Shown piece after piece: positions 24,669-32,377 of a DNA stretch of 38,485 nucleotides (positions are counted from its first letter, which is position 1; each line of letters opens with the position of its first letter). Source of the DNA: DASSTJ01 sp035707965 (GTDB lineage Bacteria > Actinomycetota > Actinomycetes > Actinomycetales > Angustibacteraceae); assembly GCA_035707965.1 (NCBI GenBank), contig DASSTJ010000190.1, forward strand, positions 1-38,485, written 5' to 3'. The position numbers were made by a program, and so were the translations under genes. The notes under the pieces were generated by a model. The model was not told the origin of the DNA. It saw only the letters and a list, made by a program, of their open reading frames with translations, and made no database searches.

Positions 24669-25481
24669 TCACGGCCAGCGGCTGCCCGGCCGCACTCGTC
24701 GCCCTGCGTCACCGGCCAGCCGGTGCCTCCCGCCGAAGGCGGCGCTGAGCCCGCGGTAGGGCCCCGGGGCGAGCGCACGGGCGGCTGGCGCCAGCCGGAG
24801 CCAGCGCGGCACCCACACCTCGGGGCGGCCGTCGGCGATGGAGCGCACCACGGCCGTCGCGACCGCCTGGGGCGGGACCGGCCGAGGAAGCGCACGGTCG
24901 TACGGGCGGCCCCGGTTCGCGAAGAAGTCGGTGTCGACCACTCCGGGGACGACGACGCTGACGTGCACACCGCTACGGCGGGCCTCGGCCCGCAGGCTCT
25001 CGGCGAACGCGTCCAGCCCCGCCTTCGCTGCCGAGTACACCGCCTCGCCGGCCACCGGAGACCGACCGGCCACCGACGTGACGAAGCAGACCGCACCCCG
25101 TCCGCGGTCGACCATGCCGGGCACCAGCAGCCGCGTGAGGTGGACGGCGGCCGACAGGTTCACCTCGAGGACGCGGTCGACGTCGTCCGCCGTCATGGCA
25201 GTGACCGGGCCGGACCAGCCGACGCCGGCGTTGTTGACCAGCACGTCGACGCGCCCGTGGACCTCGGTGGCGTTCCTCACCAACGCGTCCCGCTGAGCCG
25301 GATCGGCGAGCTCCGCGACGAGCGGCGTGCCGCCCGTGAGCGAGACGACGTCGTCGAGCCGCAGTCGGTCCCGGCCGTGCACCAGCACGTGCACGCCGTG
25401 GTCGGCGAGCTCGAGCGCGACGGAACGACCGATCCCCGATGACGCTCCGGTGATGAGCGCAACGCTGCCGGTGAGCTCCAC
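24669..25481 (-). CDS. Short-chain dehydrogenase/reductase
   Basis: This is a classical SDR of 270 residues. It has TGASSGIG for the cofactor loop, NNAG at the central strand, the catalytic Ser in VTSVAGRSPVAG and the YSAAK Tyr-Lys pair. HGRD after the second strand suggests NADPH. The C-terminal 60 residues (VPRWLRLAPAARALAPGPY) resemble SDRs of the DltE/YqjQ group that act on lipids or other hydrophobic substrates, but no substrate can be assigned. The GTG start has AGGGAG 5-6 bases upstream. A TAGGCT box about 34 bases upstream suggests its own promoter. Confidence 0.88.
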   Translation of the reverse strand: MELTGSVALITGASSGIGRSVALELADHGVHVLVHGRDRLRLDDVVSLTGGTPLVAELADPAQRDALVRNATEVHGRVDVLVNNAGVGWSGPVTAMTADDVDRVLEVNLSAAVHLTRLLVPGMVDRGRGAVCFVTSVAGRSPVAGEAVYSAAKAGLDAFAESLRAEARRSGVHVSVVVPGVVDTDFFANRGRPYDRALPRPVPPQAVATAVVRSIADGRPEVWVPRWLRLAPAARALAPGPYRGLSAAFGGRHRLAGDAGRRVRPGSRWP

Positions 25482-25514
25482 GGTGGCTCCCTGTGGTCCT
25501 CGGCCCCGTCGCCC

Positions 25515-25520
25515 AGCCTA
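25515..25520 (-). promoter_or_regulatory. -10 box of the SDR gene
   Basis: The reverse strand reads TAGGCT, a TAnnnT-type -10, about 34 bases before the GTG at 25481. This leaves a short leader that contains the AGGGAG ribosome site. No clear -35 is seen. Confidence 0.35.
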
Positions 25521-25592
25521 GTTCCGCCGCCCGTGGTCGCGCCGATCGTCCGACATCGACGGCCCCCTGAGCGACCTGGGGAGCGCACGCCG

Positions 25593-25622
25593 AGCCGCCG
25601 AGCCCGAGGGGGCTCGGCGGCT
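25593..25622 (-). terminator. Strong stem-loop after the SRPBCC gene
   Basis: AGCCGCCGAGCC (25593-25604) pairs perfectly with GGCTCGGCGGCT (25611-25622). One further C-G pair closes a 4-base loop. The 13-bp stem begins eight bases after the stop of the reverse-strand SRPBCC frame, the position expected of its terminator. No T-run is present. Confidence 0.6.
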
Positions 25623-25630
25623 GGCTGGCC

Positions 25631-26072
25631 TCAGGCGGGGACCTTCGCCTCGACCTGTGCCTTGAGGTTGCCGAGGAGCATGTCGAGCATCGGCTCGTGC
25701 TCCTTGACCATCATCGCCTCGACGGACTTGCCGACGACCGGGACCTTCACGGTCCACTCGCCGGTCGCGGTCACCTTGGTGCCGCCGTGTGCGCGCGAAC
25801 GTGAACGTCCAGGTGGGCTTCTCCGCGAAGAAGTGCACCTGGGCCACGATCCGCTTGTTGGGCACGACCTCGGTGTACTCGATGCCGCCTTCGATGTGGA
25901 ACCCCAGCAGGTGCGTGTACACCCGGGCCGACGTGCCGACACCCTCCGGTTTGATGTCGACCTCGGCCAGACCGACGTCCTTCACCTTCCAGAGCCGGTC
26001 GACGTCCAGCGCGTACTCGAACACGGACTCCACCGGGGCGTCGATCGTGATGCTGCGTGTCAGTGTGGTCAT
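25631..26072 (-). pseudogene. Frameshifted SRPBCC (START-like) protein gene
   Basis: The reading starts at ATG 26072 (AGGAG upstream) with MTTLTRSITIDAPVESVFEY, a typical SRPBCC opening, and continues to KPTWTFTFAR. Conservation then moves to the next frame, GGTKVTATGEWTVKVPV, MVKEHEPMLDMLLGNLKAQ, ending at the stop at 25631. The span is 442 bases, one more than a multiple of three, so a single-base gain or two-base loss near 25790 breaks a gene of about 147 codons. The break sits at GCGCGC next to ACAC, a slip-prone run. It may be a true inactivation, a slippage site or a sequencing error. SRPBCC proteins bind hydrophobic ligands; this ligand is unknown. Confidence 0.75.
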
Positions 26073-26314
26073 GACTGTTCATCTCCTCTCCCCGCCATCC
26101 ACGCTAGGTCTGCCGATCGAGGCGCTGTAGAGGAGTTCGTCCCGTGCGCCCTCAGCGATGGCCCCGACCCGCTGCTGTTCGTGGTCGGGCAGGACTGGGG
26201 CGGCCCCGATGACGGGGGGGCAGGTCCGGCCAGGTGGTCGCGTTCCCAGCGCCGGCACCGCGCGCGGGACATCCGTGACCCGGCCGAGCCTGCGGGCAAG
26301 GGCCGGCCGTGGGG

Positions 26315-26320
26315 CAGGAT
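26315..26320 (+). promoter_or_regulatory. -10 box of HhH-GPD gene (leaderless type)
   Basis: CAGGAT is followed by GACGCC and then ATG 26327, the spacing seen at several other starts here. The 254 bases between this gene and the divergent SRPBCC gene show no other recognisable coding sequence. A TAGCGT (complement of about 26103-26108) may be the -10 for the SRPBCC gene. Confidence 0.45.
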
Positions 26321-26326
26321 GACGCC

Positions 26327-26887
26327 ATGGGCTTCCAGATCGCAGGAGACGCGGACGCCGACCGCGTGCTCGACGAGCACCCCTTCGCCGTCGTGGTCGG
26401 GATGATGCTCGACCAGCAGTACGGCATGGAGCACGCGTTCCGCGGCGGGTACAAGGTGCTGAGCCGTTTCGGCACGCTCGACCCCGCGGCGATCGCGCAC
26501 GCGGCCCCGGACGAGTTCAAGGCGCTCTGCAGCACGCCGCCCGCGATCCACCGCTTCCCGGGTTCCATGGCGGCTCGGCTGCAGGAGCTGGCCGCGCTCG
26601 TCGTCGACAGGTACGACGGCGACGTCACCCGGCTGTGGACCGAGGCGTCGACCGGCGCCGAGCTGTTCAAGCGCGTCCAGGAGCTACCGGGGTTCGGCAA
26701 GCAGAAGGCGCAGATCTTCGTGGCGCTGCTGGCCAAGCAGCTCGGCGTCCGACCGCCCGGCTGGGAGGCGGCTGCCGGGGACTACGCGCTCGACGGCTAC
26801 CGGTCCGTCGCGGACGTCGTCGACGACGGCTCGCTGCAGAAGGTCCGTGAGTACAAGAAGCAGAAGAAGGCAGCGGCAGCCGGGTAG
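26327..26887 (+). CDS. HhH-GPD family protein (possible DNA glycosylase relative)
   Basis: The 186-residue product fits the actinobacterial HhH-GPD protein family (TIGR03252-like), related by fold to base-excision DNA glycosylases. HPFAVVVGMMLDQQYGMEHA forms the first helices. ELPGFGKQKAQIFVALLAKQ is the helix-hairpin-helix segment for backbone contact. The typical iron-sulfur Cys loop of EndoIII is absent, and an active-site Lys or Asp is not obvious, so glycosylase activity is unproven. The C-terminus is Lys/Ala-rich (EYKKQKKAAAAG). ATG 26327 is preferred on promoter spacing. It is convergent with the cytochrome b-molybdopterin fusion, 12 bases between stops. Confidence 0.85.
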   Translation: MGFQIAGDADADRVLDEHPFAVVVGMMLDQQYGMEHAFRGGYKVLSRFGTLDPAAIAHAAPDEFKALCSTPPAIHRFPGSMAARLQELAALVVDRYDGDVTRLWTEASTGAELFKRVQELPGFGKQKAQIFVALLAKQLGVRPPGWEAAAGDYALDGYRSVADVVDDGSLQKVREYKKQKKAAAAG

Positions 26888-26899
26888 GCGTCGGCCGCG

Positions 26900-28690
26900 T
26901 CAGATGCTCTGGCGGTAGCCGAAGAACTCGTGGTCCTGGTTGTACCCGCCGTGTCCGCCGCCCACCTCGGAGTAGTGGGCGACGAACTCCACGCCCTTGA
27001 TCCACTTGACCTGCTTGAAGCCGAGCTGGATCTCGTTGCGCAGGCGTAGCGGCGCGCCGTGGCCGTAGGACAGAGGCTGGTCGTTCATGTCGTACGCCAG
27101 CATCGTGAGGTGGTTGCGCATCTGCTCGATGGGGTGCGCGTCGTAGTAGATGCCGCCGTCCGGGCCGTCCGCGATGGAGTAGAACACCACCCACTTCGCC
27201 TCGGGCGCGGGACGCACGAGGTCCAGGATCGTCTGCATCGAGACGCCACCCCACTTGGCGACGCCCGACCAGCCCTGGATGCAGAAGTGCTGGGTGATCT
27301 GCTCGTGGTGGGGCAGGGCGCGCAGGTCGGCGAGGCTCAGGTCGACGGGGTTCTCCACCAGCCCGTTGACCCGCAGGCGGTAGTCGACGAACCCGCCGTC
27401 CTGCAGTGCCCGGTACTCCTCGGAGAGCGGGTAGGCGCCGTTGTGCCAGAAGTACGGAGAGATGTCCTTCTCCGTGTACTGGCCGGGCTTGGCGTCCACG
27501 TGCTCGAAGAGCCGCTGGACCGGCCCGATCAGCGCGAAGCCGACACGCTGGACGACCCGCGGGTGTCGCAGGGTCACGGGGGTGGCTGCGACCCAGCCCA
27601 CGACGACGACGACCATGGCCACGACGAACACCCAGAACCCGGTCCAGGAGTCGTCCTCACGGGCCGCGAACGCGTGGTTGAGGTTGGCACGCAGTCCGGT
27701 CGTGAAGACCAGCGTCACGTGGACCACGATGAAGAAGAGGAACCAGGCCATCACGAGGAAGTGCAGCGACCTCGCGGTCTGGATGCTCAGCACCGAGCTG
27801 ACCCGGCGGAACCGGGTGGACAGTGCCGGGGACATGCCGAGACCGGTGACCAGCGCGAGCGGTCCGGCGATGAAGACCGTCACGAAGTACGCCACGAGCT
27901 GCAGGCTGTTGTAGGCCCACCAGCCGTGCTCGGTCGGCCAGTCCAGGGACCCGTACTGGATCATCACGGACAGCGAGTTCGGTATGACGTCCCAGCTGGT
28001 CGGCACCAGCCGCCGCCAGTGACCGGTCGAGAAGATCAGGACGTAGAACACCAGCCCGTTGAGCAGCCACAGCGTGTCGACGCCCAGGTGCCACCACCGG
28101 GCCAGCCCGATCGAGTGGCGCAACCCGGGCAGCCCGACCTGGCCGGGCAGTGCGATCGAGTCCTGCTTCGCCGTCCACAGCGGGTCCTCCGGCACCGGGC
28201 GCTGGATGCGGAACCACTCCTTGCCCGGGGTGCTGTGCCGGGTCCAGTACAGCCGCGGGTGGTCGGTGAGGATCTGCACCCCGGACCGGACGATGAACGT
28301 CATGAGGAACAGGTTGAAGAAGTGCTGCCATCCGACCCAGGCCGGCAGGCCCGGCGCGAGCTGCGACTCGGGGATCGGGATGGTGCCGGGGTGGCGCTCG
28401 ATGAACGCCTGGACCGACGGATTGGCACGCAGTCCCTTGGCCGCGGCGACACCGACCAGCAGGATGACGAAGCCGATCGGCAGCAGCCAGAGCAGGTTGA
28501 ACCAGCGGCTGCGGCCGATGCGGATGCGTGGCGCCACCCCACCGATCTGGGGGATGGACCCCGCCCAGGTGGCCGGGTCGACGACGTCGTGACCTCGCTT
28601 GAGCTCGTGCCGATAGCTCTGCAGCACCGCGGCCGCGGTGTCCGGTGAGGTTGGTCCGGACTGTCGGTCGGGTTCCCCGGGAGTGGCCAT
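26900..28690 (-). CDS. Cytochrome b561-type membrane domain fused to sulfite-oxidase-fold molybdopterin enzyme
   Basis: The N-terminal 370 residues form a membrane cytochrome b domain with several hydrophobic helices and likely heme histidines (WWHLGVDTLWLLNGLVFYVL, ARSLHFLVMAWFLFFIVVHV). From about residue 430 it is a molybdopterin oxidoreductase of the sulfite oxidase/MsrP fold, with RVNGLVENPVDLSLADLRAL and HFCIQGWSGVAKWGG, where Cys470 should ligate molybdenum. The layout resembles an MsrP-MsrQ pair in one chain, so reduction of oxidised methionine or another S- or N-oxide is a guess. No Tat signal is seen; the oxidoreductase domain would follow the last helix. ATG 28690 lies six bases after TAATGT. 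It is divergent from nuoI. Confidence 0.87.
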   Translation of the reverse strand: MATPGEPDRQSGPTSPDTAAAVLQSYRHELKRGHDVVDPATWAGSIPQIGGVAPRIRIGRSRWFNLLWLLPIGFVILLVGVAAAKGLRANPSVQAFIERHPGTIPIPESQLAPGLPAWVGWQHFFNLFLMTFIVRSGVQILTDHPRLYWTRHSTPGKEWFRIQRPVPEDPLWTAKQDSIALPGQVGLPGLRHSIGLARWWHLGVDTLWLLNGLVFYVLIFSTGHWRRLVPTSWDVIPNSLSVMIQYGSLDWPTEHGWWAYNSLQLVAYFVTVFIAGPLALVTGLGMSPALSTRFRRVSSVLSIQTARSLHFLVMAWFLFFIVVHVTLVFTTGLRANLNHAFAAREDDSWTGFWVFVVAMVVVVVGWVAATPVTLRHPRVVQRVGFALIGPVQRLFEHVDAKPGQYTEKDISPYFWHNGAYPLSEEYRALQDGGFVDYRLRVNGLVENPVDLSLADLRALPHHEQITQHFCIQGWSGVAKWGGVSMQTILDLVRPAPEAKWVVFYSIADGPDGGIYYDAHPIEQMRNHLTMLAYDMNDQPLSYGHGAPLRLRNEIQLGFKQVKWIKGVEFVAHYSEVGGGHGGYNQDHEFFGYRQSI

Positions 28691-28696
28691 GCCGGC

Positions 28697-28813
28697 ACAT
28701 TAGACCCAGGGAGTTTGGTGAAAAATCAGCGGGGGCTGGCGAGTGCCGAACCTGTCCACGGCGAGCGGTGAGACGGCAGGTGGCCCCCACGGACGGGACG
28801 TTGCTGCCAGGAT
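28697..28813. promoter_or_regulatory. Divergent promoters of the cytochrome b-Moco gene and nuoI
   Basis: The reverse gene has TAATGT (complement of 28697-28702) six bases before its ATG. The forward gene nuoI has CAGGAT (28808-28813) six bases before its GTG. A short AT-rich patch (about 28723-28738) lies upstream of the reverse -10, unusual for this DNA. No good -35 was identified for either. Confidence 0.45.
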
Positions 28814-28819
28814 GGCCGC

Positions 28820-29434
28820 GTGGACGAGTCGCATGCCTCGCACACCGGACCCGGCGACCCGGACCGGGCCGCTGACAGCGCACGGTCGGCTCCGGCGTCC
28901 GGTCGGCAGAACCTTCTCCCCGGGCTGCTGAAGGGGCTCGCGGTCACGGCGAAGACGATGGTGCGGCCCAGCCACACGGCGGAGTACCCGGACGTCGAGC
29001 CCGACCTGCCGCCACGCAGCCGCGGCGTCATCGCCCTGCTGGAGGAGAACTGCACCGTCTGCATGCTGTGCGCCCGCGAGTGCCCGGACTGGTGCATCTA
29101 CATCGACTCGCACAAGGAGACGCTGCCAGCCGCGACCGAAGGTGGCCGCGAACGTCAACGCAACGTCCTGGACCGCTTCGACATCGACTTCTCCCTCTGC
29201 ATGTACTGCGGCATCTGCATCGAGGTGTGCCCCTTCGACGCGATCCACTGGAGCCCCGAGTTCGAGTACGCCGAGCTGGACATCCGCAACCTGACGCACG
29301 ACAAGACGCGGCTCGGGCAGTGGATGCCGACCGTGCCGCCGCCACCTGCGTACGACCGCGGCGCACCGGATCCCAAGGAGGTCGCGGCGTCCCAGAAGCC
29401 GGCCCGTCGACCCCAGCCCGGTGCCGGCGCGTGA
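28820..29434 (+). CDS. nuoI: NADH-quinone oxidoreductase subunit I (2x[4Fe-4S])
   Basis: NuoI is the ferredoxin-like subunit that carries clusters N6a and N6b toward NuoB. Both motifs are intact: Cys78, 81, 84 and 88 (CTVCMLCARECP), and Cys127, 130, 133 and 137 (CMYCGICIEVCP). KTMVRPSHTAEYPD precedes the first motif. A polar N-terminal extension of about 35 residues and a proline-rich tail are unconserved. The GTG start follows CAGGAT by six bases, so this half of the nuo set has its own promoter. Its stop overlaps the nuoJ start by four bases. Confidence 0.94.
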   Translation: MDESHASHTGPGDPDRAADSARSAPASGRQNLLPGLLKGLAVTAKTMVRPSHTAEYPDVEPDLPPRSRGVIALLEENCTVCMLCARECPDWCIYIDSHKETLPAATEGGRERQRNVLDRFDIDFSLCMYCGICIEVCPFDAIHWSPEFEYAELDIRNLTHDKTRLGQWMPTVPPPPAYDRGAPDPKEVAASQKPARRPQPGAGA

Positions 29435-29979
29435 CGACGCGGGACGTGCTCTTCGCCCTGCTGGGGCTGCTGACGGCCGCGTCGGCCGTGCTCTCCGTGG
29501 TGAGTCGCCAGGTCGTGCACGCGGCCCTGTGGCTCGTGACGGCGCTCGGAGCGCTCGCCGGCTGCTACCTCGTGCTCGGGGCGGAGGTCGTGGCGCTCGT
29601 CCAGGTGCTCGTCTACGTCGGCGCGGTCGTGGTGCTCGTGCTCTTCGCGCTCATGCTGACGCGCGCGCCGATCGGCCGCTCACCGGACGTCGACAACCCG
29701 CGGCTGGCCCGTGCGGCGGCTGGGGTGGTGTCCGTGGTGGGGGCCGGCCTCCTTGCGGTCCTGCTGGTCGGCGTGGTCGGCGGCAGCGCGGTCGACGTGG
29801 GTGCGGCCGGCAGCGAGCAGGCGCGTTCGGCGGCCCAGCCCCTGGCTCGGTCGCTGTTCGGGTCCTGGGTGCTGCCTTTCGAGCTGCTGTCGTTGCTCCT
29901 GCTCGCGGCCCTCGTCGCGGCACTCGTGCTGTCCCGCACTCCCGACGGTGACGAGAACCGCAGCGGGGGACCGCAGTGA
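29431..29979 (+). CDS. nuoJ: NADH-quinone oxidoreductase subunit J
   Basis: This is a membrane subunit of the proton-pumping arm with five predicted helices in 182 residues. Hallmarks are SRQVVHAALWLVTALGALAG, YLVLGAEVVALVQVLVYVGA (which includes the pi-bulge helix) and VVVLVLFALMLTRAPIG. The polar loop between the fourth and fifth helices (GSAVDVGAAGSEQARSAAQP) is variable. The GTG start overlaps the nuoI stop, and the nuoK GTG overlaps its own stop, showing coupled translation. Confidence 0.92.
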   Translation: MTTRDVLFALLGLLTAASAVLSVVSRQVVHAALWLVTALGALAGCYLVLGAEVVALVQVLVYVGAVVVLVLFALMLTRAPIGRSPDVDNPRLARAAAGVVSVVGAGLLAVLLVGVVGGSAVDVGAAGSEQARSAAQPLARSLFGSWVLPFELLSLLLLAALVAALVLSRTPDGDENRSGGPQ

Positions 29980-30341
29980 TCCACCTCTGGCCGGCGGTGC
30001 TGCTGGCCTGCGTCCTCGTCGGCGCAGGCCTGTTCGGGGTGCTGGCGCGCCGCAACGCCGTCCTCGTGCTCATCGGGCTCGAGCTGCTGCTCAACGCCGC
30101 CAACCTCCTGCTGGTCACGTTCGACGCCGCCTACGCCGACCGTCTGCACAGTGGCCAGGTGCTGACGCTGTTCGTCATCACCGTGGCCGCGGCAGAGGTG
30201 GGTATCGCCCTGGCGGTGGTGCTCTTGCTGTTCCGCCGTCGCGGGGACGTCGACCTCCGCCGGGCCCGCGAGCTCGGCGAGGCGAGTGCCGAGGACGCCG
30301 GCATCCCGCCCGAGCCCGCGGCGTCGGCGGCACCCCGGTGA
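29976..30341 (+). CDS. nuoK: NADH-quinone oxidoreductase subunit K
   Basis: NuoK is the small MrpC-like proton-channel subunit with three helices. LARRNAVLVLIGLELLLNAA carries the conserved membrane Glu (in GLEL), and FVITVAAAEVGIALAVVLLL the second Glu. At 121 residues it is about 20 longer than usual, owing to a soluble tail rich in R, E and P. It overlaps nuoJ and nuoL by four bases each. Confidence 0.93.
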   Translation: MIHLWPAVLLACVLVGAGLFGVLARRNAVLVLIGLELLLNAANLLLVTFDAAYADRLHSGQVLTLFVITVAAAEVGIALAVVLLLFRRRGDVDLRRARELGEASAEDAGIPPEPAASAAPR

Positions 30342-32377
30342 ACACGGTCGTCGCGGCCGGACCTGACGTCGGCGACATCGCCTGGGCCGCACGGTTCGTC
30401 GTCGTGCTGCCGGCGCTGGCCGCCCTGGCCGGGGCCGTCGTCCCTCGCCAGTACCGGACGACGATCTCGGCCGTGGGCGTCGGCGGCGCGCTGGCCGCGT
30501 TGCTGGCGGCGGTCACCGAGCTCGCGGGGACCGGTGGCAGCACCGTCGCGCACAGCGTCGCGCTGCTGGGGCCGGCCCCGACGGGCGCGGGCACGATCGA
30601 CCTCACGCTGCGCGCCGACCGGCTGAGCGCCGTCGTCGCCGTCATGGTGTGCGTGGTCGCCCTGGCCGTGCAGGTGTACTCGGTGGCCTACCAGTGCGAC
30701 GACCAGCGCTACCGCGCGTTCGCCAGCGTGGTGTCGCTCTTCACGGCCGCCATGCTCCTCGTCGTCCAGGCCGACGACCTTCTCCTGCTGCTCATCGGCT
30801 GGGAGGTCATGGGCCTGTGCTCGTACCTGCTGATCGGGCACGACAGCGAGCGCCGGGCCGCCCGCCACGCCGCCGTCAAGGCGTTCCTGGTGACGCGGAT
30901 GGGAGACGTCGGCTTCGTCCTGGGCATCGTCACGCTGCTCGCGGCGGCCGACACGTCGAGCGTCAGCCGGCTGCTCGAGCCGGGCACGCTCGAGCGGCTG
31001 TCCACGGCACAGGTCACGGCGGCGTCGCTGCTGCTCATCGCCGGTGTGGTCGGCAAGTCGGCCCAGCTGCCGCTGCAGACGTGGCTGCCCGACGCGATGG
31101 AGGGCCCGACGCCGGTGTCGGCGCTGATCCACGCGGCGACGATGGTCGCGGCAGGTGGGTACGTGCTGGCGCGGCTGCTCCCGGTGCTCGCGCAGGCACC
31201 GGCCGCCCGGGCCGTGCTGGCCGTGGTCGCCTGCGCGTCGATGCTGGCGGCCGCGCTCGCCGCCTTCGCGCAGAGCGACCTCAAGCGCGTGCTGGCGTGG
31301 TCGACGATCAGCCAGGTCGCGTACCTGCTCGCCGGCATCGCGGTCGCGCCCCCCGACCTGGGGGCGGCCCCGGCGGTGATGCAGCTGCTGTCGCACGCCG
31401 CGTTCAAGTCCTTGCTGTTCCTGTGCGCGGGCGCCCTGGCGTACCGCGTGCACACGACCGCGATGGGGCGGGTCGCGGACGGGCCGTCCCTCGCCGGCTC
31501 CTGGGCACGGTCACCGGTGACGTCGGTGCTGCTCACCGTCGGGCTCGCGGCTCTCGCCGGCGTGCCGCCGCTGTCCGGCTTCTGGTCGAAGGAGGCCGTG
31601 CTGGGTGCGGCCGAGGTGGCGGCGCTCGACGGCGGCGTGGACGGTGCCGGCTCGCTCGTGTGGGCCGGCTGGCTGGTCCTCGTCGTCGGTCTCGTCACCG
31701 GCTTCGTCACCGCGGCGTACGCGACCCGCGCGTGGATGCTCGTGGTGCCCTCGCCCGCCGACGTCCCGGCCGAGTCCTCCGGTGCGCAGCTCGTCACGGA
31801 CGACTCCCCGCCGGCCGAGCTGCTGCCGTCCGTCCCCCGCCGCGACCCGCTGCTCCATGCCGCGGTGCCACCCGCGATGTCGTGGACGCTGCTCGGGCTC
31901 GCCGTCCCCACGGTGCTGGCCGGCCTGCTCCTCATCGGGCCGGTGGTGCCCGGCGCCATCCACCTGTCGAGCCTGACGGGTGCGCTCGCCACCACCCTCG
32001 CCCTCGCGGGGATCGTCGCGGCCGGCGCTGCGGAACGGTTCGCGGGACGACGGGTGCCGGGCGGGGCATCGGCTGCTGACCGCCGTGGCGACCCGGTGCT
32101 CGTGCTGCCGGCCGGCGTCCGGGCCTTCCTGGCTGGCGGCTTCGGTCTCGATGCCGTCCACCACGCCCTCGTCGTGGCGCCGACGCGGCTGCTCGCCCGC
32201 GGCGTGACGGTCGGTGACCACGACGTCGTCGACGCCTACCCGCGCGGCGGCGCCCTGCTCGCGCGGTGGGCGGGCGTCGCGCTGCGCCTCACGCAGACCG
32301 GTCGCACCACCGGCTACCTCGGTGCGCTGGCAGCGGGCGCGGTGGTCGTGGCGCTCGCGGGAGTGGGGCTGCGATGA
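30338..32377 (+). CDS. nuoL: NADH-quinone oxidoreductase subunit L
   Basis: NuoL is the distal antiporter-like subunit of complex I, about 679 residues and rich in hydrophobic helices. Core motifs are LLIGWEVMGLCSYLLIGHD, FLVTRMGDVGFVLGIVTLLA, SAQLPLQTWLPDAMEGPTPV with SALIHAATMVAAGGYVLARL, and SDLKRVLAWSTISQVAYLL. These carry the pumping Glu, Lys and His residues. A polar loop (about 31760-31850) interrupts the last third, and a C-terminal helical extension follows. The GTG 30338 start overlaps the nuoK stop; the nuoM ATG overlaps its stop. Confidence 0.94.
   Translation: MNTVVAAGPDVGDIAWAARFVVVLPALAALAGAVVPRQYRTTISAVGVGGALAALLAAVTELAGTGGSTVAHSVALLGPAPTGAGTIDLTLRADRLSAVVAVMVCVVALAVQVYSVAYQCDDQRYRAFASVVSLFTAAMLLVVQADDLLLLLIGWEVMGLCSYLLIGHDSERRAARHAAVKAFLVTRMGDVGFVLGIVTLLAAADTSSVSRLLEPGTLERLSTAQVTAASLLLIAGVVGKSAQLPLQTWLPDAMEGPTPVSALIHAATMVAAGGYVLARLLPVLAQAPAARAVLAVVACASMLAAALAAFAQSDLKRVLAWSTISQVAYLLAGIAVAPPDLGAAPAVMQLLSHAAFKSLLFLCAGALAYRVHTTAMGRVADGPSLAGSWARSPVTSVLLTVGLAALAGVPPLSGFWSKEAVLGAAEVAALDGGVDGAGSLVWAGWLVLVVGLVTGFVTAAYATRAWMLVVPSPADVPAESSGAQLVTDDSPPAELLPSVPRRDPLLHAAVPPAMSWTLLGLAVPTVLAGLLLIGPVVPGAIHLSSLTGALATTLALAGIVAAGAAERFAGRRVPGGASAADRRGDPVLVLPAGVRAFLAGGFGLDAVHHALVVAPTRLLARGVTVGDHDVVDAYPRGGALLARWAGVALRLTQTGRTTGYLGALAAGAVVVALAGVGLR

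Noticed and set aside
26073..26326. Possible protein remnant (forward frame reading DPLLFVVGQDWGG)
   Set aside because: The similarity is too short to name a family, and no start, ribosome site or conserved length supports a gene.
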